Assembly (NCBI RefSeq): GCF_009741925.1
Contig: NZ_WPCC01000033.1
Location: 1 to 34,831 of the forward strand
Source: Natronomonas sp. CBA1123
GTDB taxonomy: Archaea; Halobacteriota; Halobacteria; Halobacteriales; Haloarculaceae
Direction: 5' to 3'
DNA: 34,831 nt
The translations under genes and the position numbers were made by a program. Below the pieces are notes generated by a model. That model was given only the letters and a program-made list of their open reading frames with translations. It searched no databases and was not told the origin of the DNA. Shown piece by piece: positions 23,623 to 32,696 of the stretch. The stretch's first letter is position 1, and each line of letters begins with the position of its first letter.

Positions 23623-24381
23623 ATGGGTCCGCTGGCGTGGATTATCGCAACGACCGTCGGAATCAGCCTCACGGCGTGGGTCGGCATCTTGACGCTGTAT
23701 CTCCGTGAAGAGTTACTCGACGAGCTCCTGTTGGGGATGGTGGCGCTGGCCGCCGGCAGTCTCATCGGCGGTGCGTTCCTTCATCTCCTCCCCAACGCAA
23801 TCGCGGAGGCGGGGGCGGAAGACACCCTGCCGCTGTTTCTGTATCTCATCGCCGGATTCTGTCTGTTCTACGTGCTCGAACAGTTCCTCCACTGGCACCA
23901 CCACCACGGGACGACACACGAACACGAGCCGGTCTCGTATCTCGTCTTGGCCTCCGATACGCTCCACAACTTCATCGACGGACTCGTTATCGCCGGGGCG
24001 TTCCTGCTCTCGACGCCGCTCGGAGTGACCACGTCGCTGGCCATCGCACTTCACGAAATCCCGCAAGAGATCGGCGACTTCGGTATCCTCGTCTACAGCG
24101 GGTTCGAACAGCGGCGGGCGCTCGTCCTCAATTACCTCACACAGACGACCGTCATCGTGGGCGGCGTCGTCGGGTTCTACCTCAACGACGTCATCACCGG
24201 ATTGCCGGCCTTCCTCCTTCCGTTCGCGGCGGGAAACTTCATCTACATCGCCAGTTCCGATTTGATTCCCGAAATCAAACACGAAGACGACGTGGTTCGG
24301 TCGATGCTGTACTTCCTCGTGTTTCTCGTCGGCATCGCACTCATGCTCGGGGTCCGACTGTTTCGCGGCGTGGTGGGGTGA
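23623..24381 (+). CDS. ZIP-family metal transporter (second copy)
   Basis: A 252-residue, eight-helix ZIP protein of a different subfamily from the one at 11643. Its metal helices carry HNFIDGLVIAGAF (about residue 112) and HEIPQEIGDFGIL (about residue 145), the HNxxDG/HExPQE signature of the LIV-1/ZupT-like group. A cytoplasmic His-rich stretch (HWHHHHGTTHEHEP, about residues 88-102) between helices 3 and 4 is the usual metal-sensing loop. It probably carries Zn2+ or a related cation. It stands alone between divergent and convergent neighbours and has its own promoter. Confidence 0.88.
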   Translation: MGPLAWIIATTVGISLTAWVGILTLYLREELLDELLLGMVALAAGSLIGGAFLHLLPNAIAEAGAEDTLPLFLYLIAGFCLFYVLEQFLHWHHHHGTTHEHEPVSYLVLASDTLHNFIDGLVIAGAFLLSTPLGVTTSLAIALHEIPQEIGDFGILVYSGFEQRRALVLNYLTQTTVIVGGVVGFYLNDVITGLPAFLLPFAAGNFIYIASSDLIPEIKHEDDVVRSMLYFLVFLVGIALMLGVRLFRGVVG

Positions 24382-24396
24382 ACGGAGCCGACGCCC

Positions 24397-24906
24397 TCAC
24401 TCGAAAATCGTCTCTAAATCCTCGTCGTCGTAGTTGACGAGCAGTCGGTCCTCGTCTTTGAACGTCCGAAGGACGACGTTCGTGTTGGAGTTATCGACGC
24501 CCTCAGTCTGGATAATCGACTCCATGAGCGTCTGGAGGTGTTCGTGGTCCCGAACCCGTGAGATGACGTAAAACGACATCTCCCCGAGCATGAAGAACAC
24601 CCGCTGGACGCCGGAGAGTTCCGAGAGACGCTCCGCGATTTCCTCGTAGCCGGGGCCGTCGTAGTTGGCGTCGATTTCGGTAATCGCCGTCAACCCGAGG
24701 CCGAGTTTCTGTGGGTCGAGTTTCGATATTTTCCCCTCGACGATTCCCTGCTCTCGATACCCCTCGAGGCGGTAGTAAATCGTCGACGCGCTCACGTCCA
24801 GTTCGTCGCTCAGTTCGTCGACGCTAACCTCGCCGTCCTCGTCGAGACGACGGAGTATCTCGAAGTCGGTCTCGTCGAGCGTGACCTCTGGCATCGTTTC
24901 GCTCAT
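24397..24906 (-). CDS. Lrp/AsnC-family transcriptional regulator
   Basis: A 169-residue protein. The N-terminal winged helix (about residues 10-60, DFEILRRLDEDGEVSVDELS, then ASTIYYRLEGYREQGIV) is followed by a RAM/AsnC ligand-binding domain (about 70-155, GLTAITEIDANY, VFFMLGEMSFYVISRV) and an acidic tail. Lrp proteins are octameric feast/famine regulators that bind amino acids or other small ligands. It lies 13 bases after the nitrilase gene at the end of the catabolic operon, so it is likely its local regulator. A TATA-like GTTATTAAC (24928-24920, minus) fits better with the inner ATG at 24894, so the protein may be four residues shorter. Confidence 0.88.
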   Translation of the reverse strand: MSETMPEVTLDETDFEILRRLDEDGEVSVDELSDELDVSASTIYYRLEGYREQGIVEGKISKLDPQKLGLGLTAITEIDANYDGPGYEEIAERLSELSGVQRVFFMLGEMSFYVISRVRDHEHLQTLMESIIQTEGVDNSNTNVVLRTFKDEDRLLVNYDDEDLETIFE

Positions 24907-24919
24907 CGATGTGCGTTCG

Positions 24920-25726
24920 TTAATAACTTGGCTTGCGCTCGGTCGACTCGGCGTCGGTACGGTCGTCCTGGCGGTCGACCCGCATGGGGTTGCGGCGCCG
25001 TTCGGCGGCGACGATACCCGGCTCCAGCGTTGCCGTCAGTCGGCCGGGCCCGTTGCCCAACTCCGAAATCGTCGTCCCGTCGGGTTCGACGACCATGCTG
25101 CTCCCACAGAAACTGTCGCCGGCTTCCGTCCCCGCGCGATTACACCCGATGACGTAGGCGCCCTGTTCGACGGCGCGGGCCGGCAGTAGCGTCTGCCAGT
25201 CCCGCTCCATTTTGACCGTCCACGCCGAGAGGTTCACGAAGAGGTCACACTCCTCGCGGGCCAGCGCGGCGCTGGCTTCGGGGAAGGCGAGGTCGTAACA
25301 TATCTGGACGCCGACGCGGCCGAACGGGGCCTCGACGACGAGGTAGCGCTCGCCCGTGTCGAAAGCGTCCCGTTCGTCACCCCAGAGGTGGCGTTTGTCG
25401 TAGCGGGCCCGAACGTCGCCGTCGGAGTCGAGCCAGACGGCGGCGTTGTACACCGCCTCGCCGTCGGCCAGCGGCATCCCGAACAGCACCTCGCTGTCGG
25501 CGGCGTCGGCGGCCGCACCGAGCGTTTCCGTCGTCTCTCCGCCGACCGGTTCCGCGAGGTCGTCGAGCCGGTCGAAGACGTGATACCCCGTCGTCGCGAG
25601 TTCGGGAAACACCACCAAATCGGCGGCGGCGGCCTCGATTGCCGACACCATTCGCGAAAGCGTCTCTTCTTTCGGCTCTTCGAGGGGCACGTCGAACTGG
25701 ATGATAGTACAGCTGAAGGGGTTCAT
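24920..25726 (-). CDS. Carbon-nitrogen hydrolase (nitrilase superfamily amidase)
   Basis: A 268-residue enzyme with the full catalytic triad: Glu42 (VVFPELATTGY), Lys111 (RYDKRHLWG) and Cys143 (GVQICYDLAFPE). The superfamily hydrolyses amides, carbamoyl groups or nitriles; proteins of this length without extra domains are usually omega-amidases or N-carbamoyl hydrolases. The ATG overlaps the stop of the enoyl-CoA hydratase gene (ATGA). In this operon it may release ammonia from an amide substrate before or after CoA activation; that is inference. The last 25 residues are a charged tail without known role. Confidence 0.88.
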   Translation of the reverse strand: MNPFSCTIIQFDVPLEEPKEETLSRMVSAIEAAAADLVVFPELATTGYHVFDRLDDLAEPVGGETTETLGAAADAADSEVLFGMPLADGEAVYNAAVWLDSDGDVRARYDKRHLWGDERDAFDTGERYLVVEAPFGRVGVQICYDLAFPEASAALAREECDLFVNLSAWTVKMERDWQTLLPARAVEQGAYVIGCNRAGTEAGDSFCGSSMVVEPDGTTISELGNGPGRLTATLEPGIVAAERRRNPMRVDRQDDRTDAESTERKPSY

Positions 25727-26520
25727 TTCCCCTCGAACTCCGGTTCGCGGTCCTCCTGGAAGGCCGCGACCGCCTCCTCGTGGTCGCGGGTTTGCGAGCA
25801 GATGCGCTGGGCACGGGTCGCGTCCGCGAGGGCGTCGTCGAGTTCGGTGTCGAAACTGTTGTTGACGAGCCGTTTGCTCTCCGCGAGCGCGACCGGCGGC
25901 CTATCGGCGAGTTCGCTCCCGAAGGCCGCGGCGGCGTCGAGCAGTTCGTCGGCGGCGACCTGCTCTTTGGCGAGGTCCCACTCGACGATTTCCTCGCCGG
26001 AGAGTTTCCGGCCGGTGAAGATGAGTTCCTTCGCGCGGGCCTCCCCGATGAGTCGGGGCAGCAGGAACGCGCCACCGTCACCGGGGACGAACCCGACGTC
26101 GATGAACGTCTCACCGATGACGCCTTCGTCGCTCGTGATACGGAAGTCACAGGCGAGGGCGGTGTCACAACCGGCGCCCAAGGCGTAGCCGTTGACAGCG
26201 GCGATGACCGGCGTCGAGATGCCGCGAAGCGTCCGAACGACGTTCTGGAACAGGCCGAGACCGGTCTCGTACTCCGCGAAGTCCATCTCCGGCGTCAGCG
26301 GCATGTCTGTCAGGTCGACGCCCGCACAGAAGGCGTCGCCGGCGCCGGTGAGGACGATGGCCCGGACGTCGTCGCGTTCGTCCAGCGTCTCGAAAGCCTC
26401 GACGGCACCGTGGAGCAGCGCCTCGTTGTAGGCGTTCATCGCGTCGGGGCGGTCGTATCGCACGCAGGCGACGTACTCGTCGAGCCACTCGGTTTCGATG
26501 GGGGCATCGATTTCAATCAT
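25723..26520 (-). CDS. Enoyl-CoA hydratase/isomerase family protein (A)
   Basis: A 265-residue crotonase-fold protein. The oxyanion-hole regions read DAFCAGVDLTDM (about residue 66) and NGYALGAGCDTALACDF (about residue 112). The position of the usual first catalytic Glu is in GETFIDVGFVPGDGG, with Glu and Asp candidates. Members hydrate enoyl-CoA, isomerise double bonds or hydrolyse thioesters, and the reaction cannot be chosen by eye. The ATG at 26520 overlaps the end of the acyl-CoA ligase gene by 8 bases. An in-frame GTG at 26529 is the alternative. It is one of two crotonase paralogues in the same operon. Confidence 0.85.
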   Translation of the reverse strand: MIEIDAPIETEWLDEYVACVRYDRPDAMNAYNEALLHGAVEAFETLDERDDVRAIVLTGAGDAFCAGVDLTDMPLTPEMDFAEYETGLGLFQNVVRTLRGISTPVIAAVNGYALGAGCDTALACDFRITSDEGVIGETFIDVGFVPGDGGAFLLPRLIGEARAKELIFTGRKLSGEEIVEWDLAKEQVAADELLDAAAAFGSELADRPPVALAESKRLVNNSFDTELDDALADATRAQRICSQTRDHEEAVAAFQEDREPEFEGK

Positions 26521-28703
26521 CGCTCTCACCTACAGGGGCCGGGACCGTTTCAGTGTCGGTCCCTGGAGCGCGGAGCGTCACCGCGGCGTCGACGATTTCG
26601 ACGCCGTCGTCGTCGGCGAACACGGGGTTCAAATCCAGTTCCTCGACCGCGGGGTTGGCCTCGACGAACGCCGACACCTCCAACAGGAGATCGACGACGG
26701 CATCGCGGTCGACCGGTGGGTTCCCGCGAGCGCCGTCCAGCAGTTCCTGGGCCTCGATGTCGTCGAGCATGTCGCGGGCATCGGCCTCCGAAAGCGGGAG
26801 CGCGCGGAAGGCCACGTCTTCGAGGACTTCCACGAAGACGCCGCCGAGCCCGACCATCATCACGCGCCCGAACTGCTCGTCGTCGACGACGCCGACGATG
26901 AGTTCGACGCTGCCCTCCCGCATCGGCGAGACGAGGACGCCTTCGATATCGGCGTCGGGAGCGTACGATTCGGCGGCCGCGAGGAGTTCCTCGTAGGTCG
27001 CCTCGACGGCATCGTCGGCGACGCCCAACGCCACGCCGCCGGCGTCGGATTTGTGGACGATATCCGGCGATACCACCTTCATCGCGACCGGGCCGTCGGC
27101 GTCGGTCGCCGCGTCGAGCGCCTCGCTGGGTGATTCGGCCAACTCGAACGGAACGACGGGCAAGCCCCGCTCGCGGAGCGCCCGCTTTGCGGTATACTCC
27201 GAGAGCTGTCGGCGCCCCGCCTCGATTGCGTGGCCGATTTCGGCGGCGTCGTTGTCTTCGCCGTCGAACCGGAAGTCGCTCTTCTCGTCGGCGGTGGTGA
27301 GGTGCTCGCCGTAGGCGGCCAGCGATTCGAGACTGCTGGCGGCGACGTCTATCGATTCGACGACCGGGATGCCCGATTCCCGGAGTATCTCGTGGGGTTC
27401 GGTGCCGAACTCCGCGTAGGCGCTCTGGACGACGATGGGGGTGTCGTGGCGCTCGGCCAGCGTCACCAACTCCTCGGCGACCTCACACTCCACGTCGGTG
27501 TACTGCTCGGCAAAGCGGATGCCGTAGCCGCCGAAGAGGCCGGCGAGCAACAGCGCGTCGACGTTCGGGTCGGCGATAATCGCCTCCGCACAGTCGTAGA
27601 AGACGCGCTGGTCGTCGTCGGTGCCGCCGGCGACGTCGACGGGGTTGACGACGCTTGCGGCGTCCGGCAACACCTCGTCGAGTCGGCGTTGGGTCTCGTC
27701 GGTGACGTTCGGAACCGAGAGGCCGCGTTCGGCGAGGGCGTCGGCGGCAAGCGTCGCGTGGCCGCCGCCATCAGCGAGGATGCCGACGTTCGGGCCGTCG
27801 GCGGCCGGCAGCGACGACAGCGAGTTCGCGACGGCGAGCAGTTCGTCGGAGCGGTCGACGCTGACGACGCCGGCCTGTTCGAGGACGGCGTGGGCCACTG
27901 CGCTGTCGCCCGCCAGCGCGCCGGTGTGAGAGGACGCCGACTGCTTGCCGACGGCCGACCGGCCGCTCTTGAGCGCGACGATGGGCGTCTCGGGCGTGAC
28001 CTCGCGTGCCGCCTGCAGGAACGCTCGCCCCTCACTCATCCCCTCGACGTACAGCACGATGGCGTCGGTTTCGGGGTCGTCGTTCAGATACGGGAGGTAC
28101 TCGTGGAACTTGAGGTCCGCCTCGTTGCCGACGCCGACGTAGTGGCTGTAGCCGACGCCTTCCCGCGTCGCCGCCTCGGTGAACAGCGAAATCGCCATGT
28201 TCCCGCTCTGACAGAGCAGGCCGAGACCCCCCCTCCGGAACCCCGTCGGCGCCGACGAGGTTCAACCCCGCGTGGACGTTAATCATCCCGGAGGTGTTCG
28301 GCCCGATGAGTCTGATGTCGTGTCGTTCGGCCAGCGAGACGATTTCGCGTTCCAGGGCCTCCCCGTCGGTGCCGGCTTCCCCGAAGCCGACCGCGATGAC
28401 GACGGCGCCCGCGAGGTCAGTCCCGCCGCAGTCTTCGAGTACGTCCGGGACGACGTGGGCAGGCGTGACGATGAGTGCGAGGTCGACCTGGCCGGGAATC
28501 GCGGAGACCGTGGGGTGCACCTCGAGGCCGCGAATCTCCTCGGCGCCGGGGTTGACCGGATAGATGTCACCCTCGTAACCGCCCTCCTGCAGCGTCTCGA
28601 TGGCCTGATAGCCGCGTTTGGTCTCGTCGGTCGATGCCCCGACGACGGCGACCGCCTCGGGGTCCATGATTCGCTCGATGTCGGTGGTGTCCGACACGGT
28701 CAC
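26513..28703 (-). pseudogene. ADP-forming acyl-CoA (acetate-CoA) ligase, fused alpha-beta type, homopolymer frameshift
   Basis: Two frames make a ligase of about 729 residues. An N-terminal CoA-binding Rossmann domain (about 10-105, AVAVVGASTDETKRGYQ) is followed by succinyl-CoA-ligase-like domains with the phosphohistidine region SASSHTGALAGD (His about 259). An ATP-grasp domain comes last (about 500-725, GPVAMKVVSPDIVHKSDAGG). It interconverts acyl-CoA, ADP and phosphate with acid, ATP and CoA. The frame breaks in seven Cs at 28227-28233 (plus strand); six would restore PEGGLGLLCQSGNMA. A run-length error is the simplest reading. The GTG start (28703) overlaps the stop of enoyl-CoA hydratase B (GTGA). 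Confidence 0.88.
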
Positions 28704-29500
28704 TCACCCACGAACGTCGGCTCTCGGTCCTCGGCGAAGGCGTCGACGCCCTCCTGCCAATCGTCGGTTCCCATGCAGGCCAACAGCGCCTCCGCCTCGG
28801 CGGTCAGCATGTCGTCTCGGGTCGCCGAGCCGACGCGGCCGAACTGCGATTTCGCGAACTGCATCGGAATCGGCGCGTTGCCGGCGAGGTCGGCCGCCAA
28901 CTCGTCGACGGCGTCGTCGAGTTCGGATTCCTCGACCGCTCTCGTGACGACGCCCTCCTCGGCGGCTTCCGTGCCGGTCAGCGTCGCCGCCGACAGAACC
29001 AGTTCCTTCGCGCGGGCGGCGCCGACGCGCTGGGCGAGGGTGTAGGTGAGCCCGCCGCCGATGTAGGTCCCGATGCTCACCTCGGGGAACCGCAACTCCG
29101 CGTCGGCACCCATGAGGATGAAGTCCGCGCTCATGGCGAGTTCGGCGCCGCCGCCGATAGCGTAGCCGTGGACCTTCGAGATGACCGGCGCCGGGTGCGT
29201 TTGGACGGCCTTACACGCGTCTTGGGCCGTCCAAGCGTAGTCGCGCCGTTCCTTCGCCGACCGCTGTTGTTCGTCGTGGTTCTGCATGTCGGCGCCGACA
29301 CAGAACGCTCGACCTTCGCCTTCGAGGACGACGACCCGTGCGTCGTCCTCCTCGGCGCGTTCGAGCCCCGACTGGACCCCTTCGTAGAGCTCGCCGGTCA
29401 CGGCGTTGAGCCGGTCGGGACGGTTGAGTCGGATGCGGGCGATGTCGCCATCGACCTCGTAGACGGTCGGAGAATCCGTCTTGGAATCTGTCGTCGTCAT
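28700..29500 (-). CDS. Enoyl-CoA hydratase/isomerase family protein (B), first gene of the catabolic operon
   Basis: A 266-residue crotonase-fold enzyme. Oxyanion-hole segments are GRAFCVGADMQNHDE (about residue 64) and HGYAIGGGAELAMSADF (about 112), followed by RFPEVSIGTYIGGG with Glu in the first catalytic position. It differs clearly from paralogue A, which suggests successive or different steps. The ATG at 29500 is chosen, but a GTG at 29509 fits a fully leaderless start from the TATA element at 29535-29541. It is coupled to the acyl-CoA ligase and divergent from the ABC importer across an AT-rich spacer. Confidence 0.85.
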   Translation of the reverse strand: MTTTDSKTDSPTVYEVDGDIARIRLNRPDRLNAVTGELYEGVQSGLERAEEDDARVVVLEGEGRAFCVGADMQNHDEQQRSAKERRDYAWTAQDACKAVQTHPAPVISKVHGYAIGGGAELAMSADFILMGADAELRFPEVSIGTYIGGGLTYTLAQRVGAARAKELVLSAATLTGTEAAEEGVVTRAVEESELDDAVDELAADLAGNAPIPMQFAKSQFGRVGSATRDDMLTAEAEALLACMGTDDWQEGVDAFAEDREPTFVGE

Positions 29501-29534
29501 GTCTGCCACTGGCTTACTCCTCGTGACTCACCCA

Positions 29535-29541
29535 CATAAGC
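29535..29541 (-). promoter_or_regulatory. TATA box of the catabolic operon
   Basis: GCTTATG on the minus strand, about 29 bases before the GTG at 29509 and about 38 before the ATG at 29500. Confidence 0.4.
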
Positions 29542-29572
29542 TTTGGCTGATTTTCAAAATAGTTCCCTTGAT

Positions 29573-29600
29573 TAAGAATTTCTCCAAATATAGAATCTTA
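29573..29600. promoter_or_regulatory. Imperfect inverted repeat in the divergent spacer
   Basis: TAAGAAT and AATCTTA, 14 bases apart, pair at six of seven positions, between the two divergent promoters. This is a weak candidate operator for the operon's Lrp-type regulator. Confidence 0.25.
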
Positions 29601-29611
29601 TCTTGGGATAG

Positions 29612-29620
29612 TTTATTATA
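29612..29620 (+). promoter_or_regulatory. TATA box of the ABC importer operon
   Basis: TTTATTATA, centred about 31 bases before the ATG at 29647; the message is almost leaderless. Confidence 0.5.
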
Positions 29621-29646
29621 GGAGTGTGTGTAACAGACTCATAGCC

Positions 29647-30783
29647 ATGTCGAAGGGCTCGAACTACAGACGGCGTGACGTACTGACAACCGTTGGAGCA
29701 GGAACACTCGCCGGACTGGCGGGGTGTCTCGGCGGCAACGGTGGAGGAAACGGCAACGGAAATGGAAACGGCAACGGCAACGGAAACGGCAACGGTGGCG
29801 GTGGTGGCGGCGAACTCCGCTTCCTCGGCTTCGGTGGGAACACCCAGGAGGCACAGATGTCCGTCTTCGAACCGTGGGCCGAAGAGACCGGGACGGAAGT
29901 CTCCGGCACCGAAGCCGGCGGGACCACCGAGATGATTTCGCTCATCAAGCAGAACCCCGGTTCGTTCGACATCGTCGCGCTCAACGACACCGGGATGGCG
30001 CGTGCTCAACAGGAGGACGTCATCGAACCCATCGACCTCTCGATGGTGCCGAACTACGAGAAGAACATCAAGGAGTCGGCCCGCTCGCTGTCGTTCAACG
30101 TCGACGGCGACGACACCATGGGTCTGATTCGGGAGAACGGCGCGACCGGCTACGCCTACAACACCGAGAAGGTCGACGGCGAACTCACCGCCTGGGAGGA
30201 CATCAAGGACCCCGCCTACGAGGGGAAGGTGTCGCTCATCGACCGAACCATCGACCGACTGTCGAACTGCGCCGCCGCGGCCGACCTCAACATCAACGAG
30301 GTGCCCGGCGACGAGGCGAAGACCGACCAGATGTTCGCCGAGGCCAAAGAACAGGACCAGAACGTCTTCAACTACTGGGGCGACGGCGCCACCTCCATCC
30401 GATACCTGCGACAGGAGAACGCCTGGATTTGTGAGGCGTGGGGCGGCCGCGTCCTCGCACTGCAGGAGGAGGGGTACGACCACATCGAGTACGTCATCCC
30501 CGAGGAGGGTGCGATGGGGTGGACCGACAACCTCGCCATCGTCAAAGGCACCGAGAGCCGCGAGTTGGCTCACGAACTGCTGAACCACACCTACCAGCGG
30601 GAGCACCTGCTGACGCTGTCGGACATGATGAACTACACGGTGCAGGTGAAGAACCCGCCCGAGAAGATGACCCAACTGCCGGACTACGCCCCGGCCGAAG
30701 ACCTCGCGTTCCGCGATTGGGACGTCGTCCTGCCGAAGGAGGACGCCTGGACCGACCGATTGAACGGAATCAAGCAGGGGTAA
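29647..30783 (+). CDS. ABC importer substrate-binding lipoprotein (polyamine/PotD type)
   Basis: A 378-residue exported binding protein. The start shows a Tat-type motif (YRRRDVLTTVG) and a lipobox LAGC with Cys27, the usual haloarchaeal Tat lipoprotein signal. A Gly/Asn linker (about residues 28-56) tethers the solute-binding fold, which begins at ELRFLGFGGNTQEAQ and matches the periplasmic spermidine/putrescine (PotD/PotF) type. It has ENGATGYAYNTEKV, a domain-hinge region, and EEGAMGWTDNLAIVKGT near the C-terminus. The ligand is not proven; related proteins bind polyamines, opines, thiamine or amino-acid-like cations. The ATG at 29647 is preferred over GTG 29626 because of the Tat motif spacing and the TATA box. 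Confidence 0.88.
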   Translation: MSKGSNYRRRDVLTTVGAGTLAGLAGCLGGNGGGNGNGNGNGNGNGNGNGGGGGGELRFLGFGGNTQEAQMSVFEPWAEETGTEVSGTEAGGTTEMISLIKQNPGSFDIVALNDTGMARAQQEDVIEPIDLSMVPNYEKNIKESARSLSFNVDGDDTMGLIRENGATGYAYNTEKVDGELTAWEDIKDPAYEGKVSLIDRTIDRLSNCAAAADLNINEVPGDEAKTDQMFAEAKEQDQNVFNYWGDGATSIRYLRQENAWICEAWGGRVLALQEEGYDHIEYVIPEEGAMGWTDNLAIVKGTESRELAHELLNHTYQREHLLTLSDMMNYTVQVKNPPEKMTQLPDYAPAEDLAFRDWDVVLPKEDAWTDRLNGIKQG

Positions 30784-30792
30784 TACTGCATC

Positions 30793-31836
30793 ATGCTCGA
30801 AGTTCGCGATTTCACGAAGTATTACGGTGACCTGTGTGCGGTGGAGAACCTCTCGTTCGACATCGACGAAGGGGAGTTCGTCACGCTACTCGGCCCCTCG
30901 GGGTGTGGGAAATCGACGACGCTCCACGCCATCGCCGGCCTCGTCGAACCGACCGACGGGCAGATTCTGCTCCGCGGGGAGGACGTGACCGACCTCCCGC
31001 CGGAGAAACGCAACATCGGGATGGCGTTTCAGTCGACCGCGCTGTTTCCGCACATGACGGTCCGGGAGAACATCGCCTTCGGGCTCAAGATGCACGGCCA
31101 CGACTCGACAGCCGTCGAAGAGCGCGTCGAGGAGTCGCTCGAACTAGTCGACATGCCCGACCACGGCGACCACAAGCCGGGGGAACTCTCCGGCGGCCAA
31201 CAACAGCGCGTCTCGCTGGCTCGAGCGCTGGCGTACGAACCCGACATCCTCCTGTTGGACGAACCCCTGACCGGCCTCGACAGGGTTCTCCGCGAGGAGA
31301 TGCGCGGCTGGCTCAACCGCATCCAGAAGGAGGTCGGCGTGACGACGCTGTACGTCACCCACGACCAGGAGGACGCCCTGTCGATGTCGGACACCGTCAT
31401 CGTGTTGAACGACGGCCACTCCGAACAGATAGACACCCCCGAGCGCATCTACGAGTCGCCGGCCAGCCCCTTCGTCGCCGAGTTCGTCGGGAAATCGACT
31501 CGGTTCAGCGGCCCCGTCACTCGGGAGGGCGACCGAGCGGTCGTCAACAACGACGACAAGGCCATCACGGTCGAGGGGACCGGCGTCGAAGACGGCGACG
31601 ACGCCACGTTGTACGTCCGCCCGGAAGACATCGAGGTGAGCACGACGGCCGCGGGCGCAGAAAACGAGATAACGGGTCGCGTCGTCAACGTCGCCAACCT
31701 CGGCAACCGCGCGGAGGTGACAGTCGAGTTGACCGACGGGAACGAAGCGCTCGCCCACACGAACCGGTTCCCGGACATCGACGTCGGTGACGACGTCCAC
31801 CTCCGATTCGACCCCGAGCGGGTGATTGCGCTATGA
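30793..31836 (+). CDS. ABC importer ATP-binding subunit (PotA type)
   Basis: A 347-residue ATPase. It carries Walker A (GPSGCGKSTTL, about residue 35), Q-loop (MAFQSTALFPHMT), signature (LSGGQQQRVSLARAL), Walker B (ILLLDEPLTGLD) and switch histidine (LYVTHDQEDAL). A C-terminal TOBE regulatory domain follows (about 245-345, VEGTGVEDGDDATLYVRPEDIEV). This is the polyamine/iron/sugar importer class. It begins nine bases after the binding-protein stop, and its stop overlaps the first permease start (ATGA). It energises uptake through the two permeases encoded next. Confidence 0.92.
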   Translation: MLEVRDFTKYYGDLCAVENLSFDIDEGEFVTLLGPSGCGKSTTLHAIAGLVEPTDGQILLRGEDVTDLPPEKRNIGMAFQSTALFPHMTVRENIAFGLKMHGHDSTAVEERVEESLELVDMPDHGDHKPGELSGGQQQRVSLARALAYEPDILLLDEPLTGLDRVLREEMRGWLNRIQKEVGVTTLYVTHDQEDALSMSDTVIVLNDGHSEQIDTPERIYESPASPFVAEFVGKSTRFSGPVTREGDRAVVNNDDKAITVEGTGVEDGDDATLYVRPEDIEVSTTAAGAENEITGRVVNVANLGNRAEVTVELTDGNEALAHTNRFPDIDVGDDVHLRFDPERVIAL

Positions 31837-32696
31837 GCACCTCCCGGCCGACCGTAGACGGCGTCACCGGCTCCATCGGCGAGTTCGTCGAGGGGCGAAT
31901 CACGAACAGCCACCTCGCCCTGTTCGGACTCGGGTTCGTCGGGGTGTTCTTCGTCCTCCCGATACTGCTGCTCGTTCCGGAGAGCCTCGCGTTCGGTACC
32001 GGCGAACCGCTGCAGGCGTACCGGCGGGCGACGAGGGGCATCTACGTCGACGCCTTCGTTCGCTCGTTCCTCTACGGTATCGTCACGACGGCCGTAACGC
32101 TCGCTCTCGCGTACCTGCTCAGCTACTTCATGGCCTTCGGGACGAAACGCGTCCGCCTGACGATGACGCTCGTCATCGTTCCGCTGTGGATCGCCTACAT
32201 CGTCCGGTACTTTGGCATCCTGCTGTTCCTTTCGCCGGCAGGCCCCTTCGCCGACCTGACGGGCATCGAGCCGTCGCTGCTGTTCACGACGCCGGCGGTC
32301 ATCATCGGGCTGTCGAACGTGTATCTCCCGTTCGCAGTCCTGCCGATTTACAACTCCTTGAACGCCATCGACGGGGAGCTCATCAGCGCCTCACGGGTGC
32401 TCGGCGCCAGCCAGTGGCGAACACTCGCCGCAGTCGTGTTCCCGTTGAGCCTCCCCGGGCTCGTCGCTGCAGGGCTCATCGTGTTCATCCTCGCGGCCGG
32501 GTCGTTCCTCGGCCCCGCCGTCCTCGGCGGCCCCAATCAGACGATGATAGCGAACGAAATCGCCGGCGCGTTCCTGAACAACTTCAACATCCGGTTCGCC
32601 TCGGCACTGGCGGTCATCTACTCGATACTGCTCGTCGGTGCGCTGCTCGTCTTCAACACGGTGTTCGACCTCCGGGAGGTGCTCGGAAACATATGA
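31833..32696 (+). CDS. ABC importer permease 1 (PotB type)
   Basis: A 287-residue protein with about six transmembrane helices. The cytoplasmic EAA loop is recognisable as LNAIDGELISASRVLGASQWRTLAAVVFPLSLPG (about residues 171-204), read in pieces: ISASRVLGASQ then VVFPLSLPGL. It forms half of the channel. The start overlaps the ATPase stop by four bases, and its own stop overlaps the next permease (ATGA), as expected for subunits made in equal amounts. Confidence 0.9.
   Translation: MSTSRPTVDGVTGSIGEFVEGRITNSHLALFGLGFVGVFFVLPILLLVPESLAFGTGEPLQAYRRATRGIYVDAFVRSFLYGIVTTAVTLALAYLLSYFMAFGTKRVRLTMTLVIVPLWIAYIVRYFGILLFLSPAGPFADLTGIEPSLLFTTPAVIIGLSNVYLPFAVLPIYNSLNAIDGELISASRVLGASQWRTLAAVVFPLSLPGLVAAGLIVFILAAGSFLGPAVLGGPNQTMIANEIAGAFLNNFNIRFASALAVIYSILLVGALLVFNTVFDLREVLGNI

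Noticed and set aside
29728-29815. Gly/Asn repeat DNA considered as a non-coding repeat
   Set aside because: It is in frame within a lipoprotein gene and serves as a linker after the lipobox.
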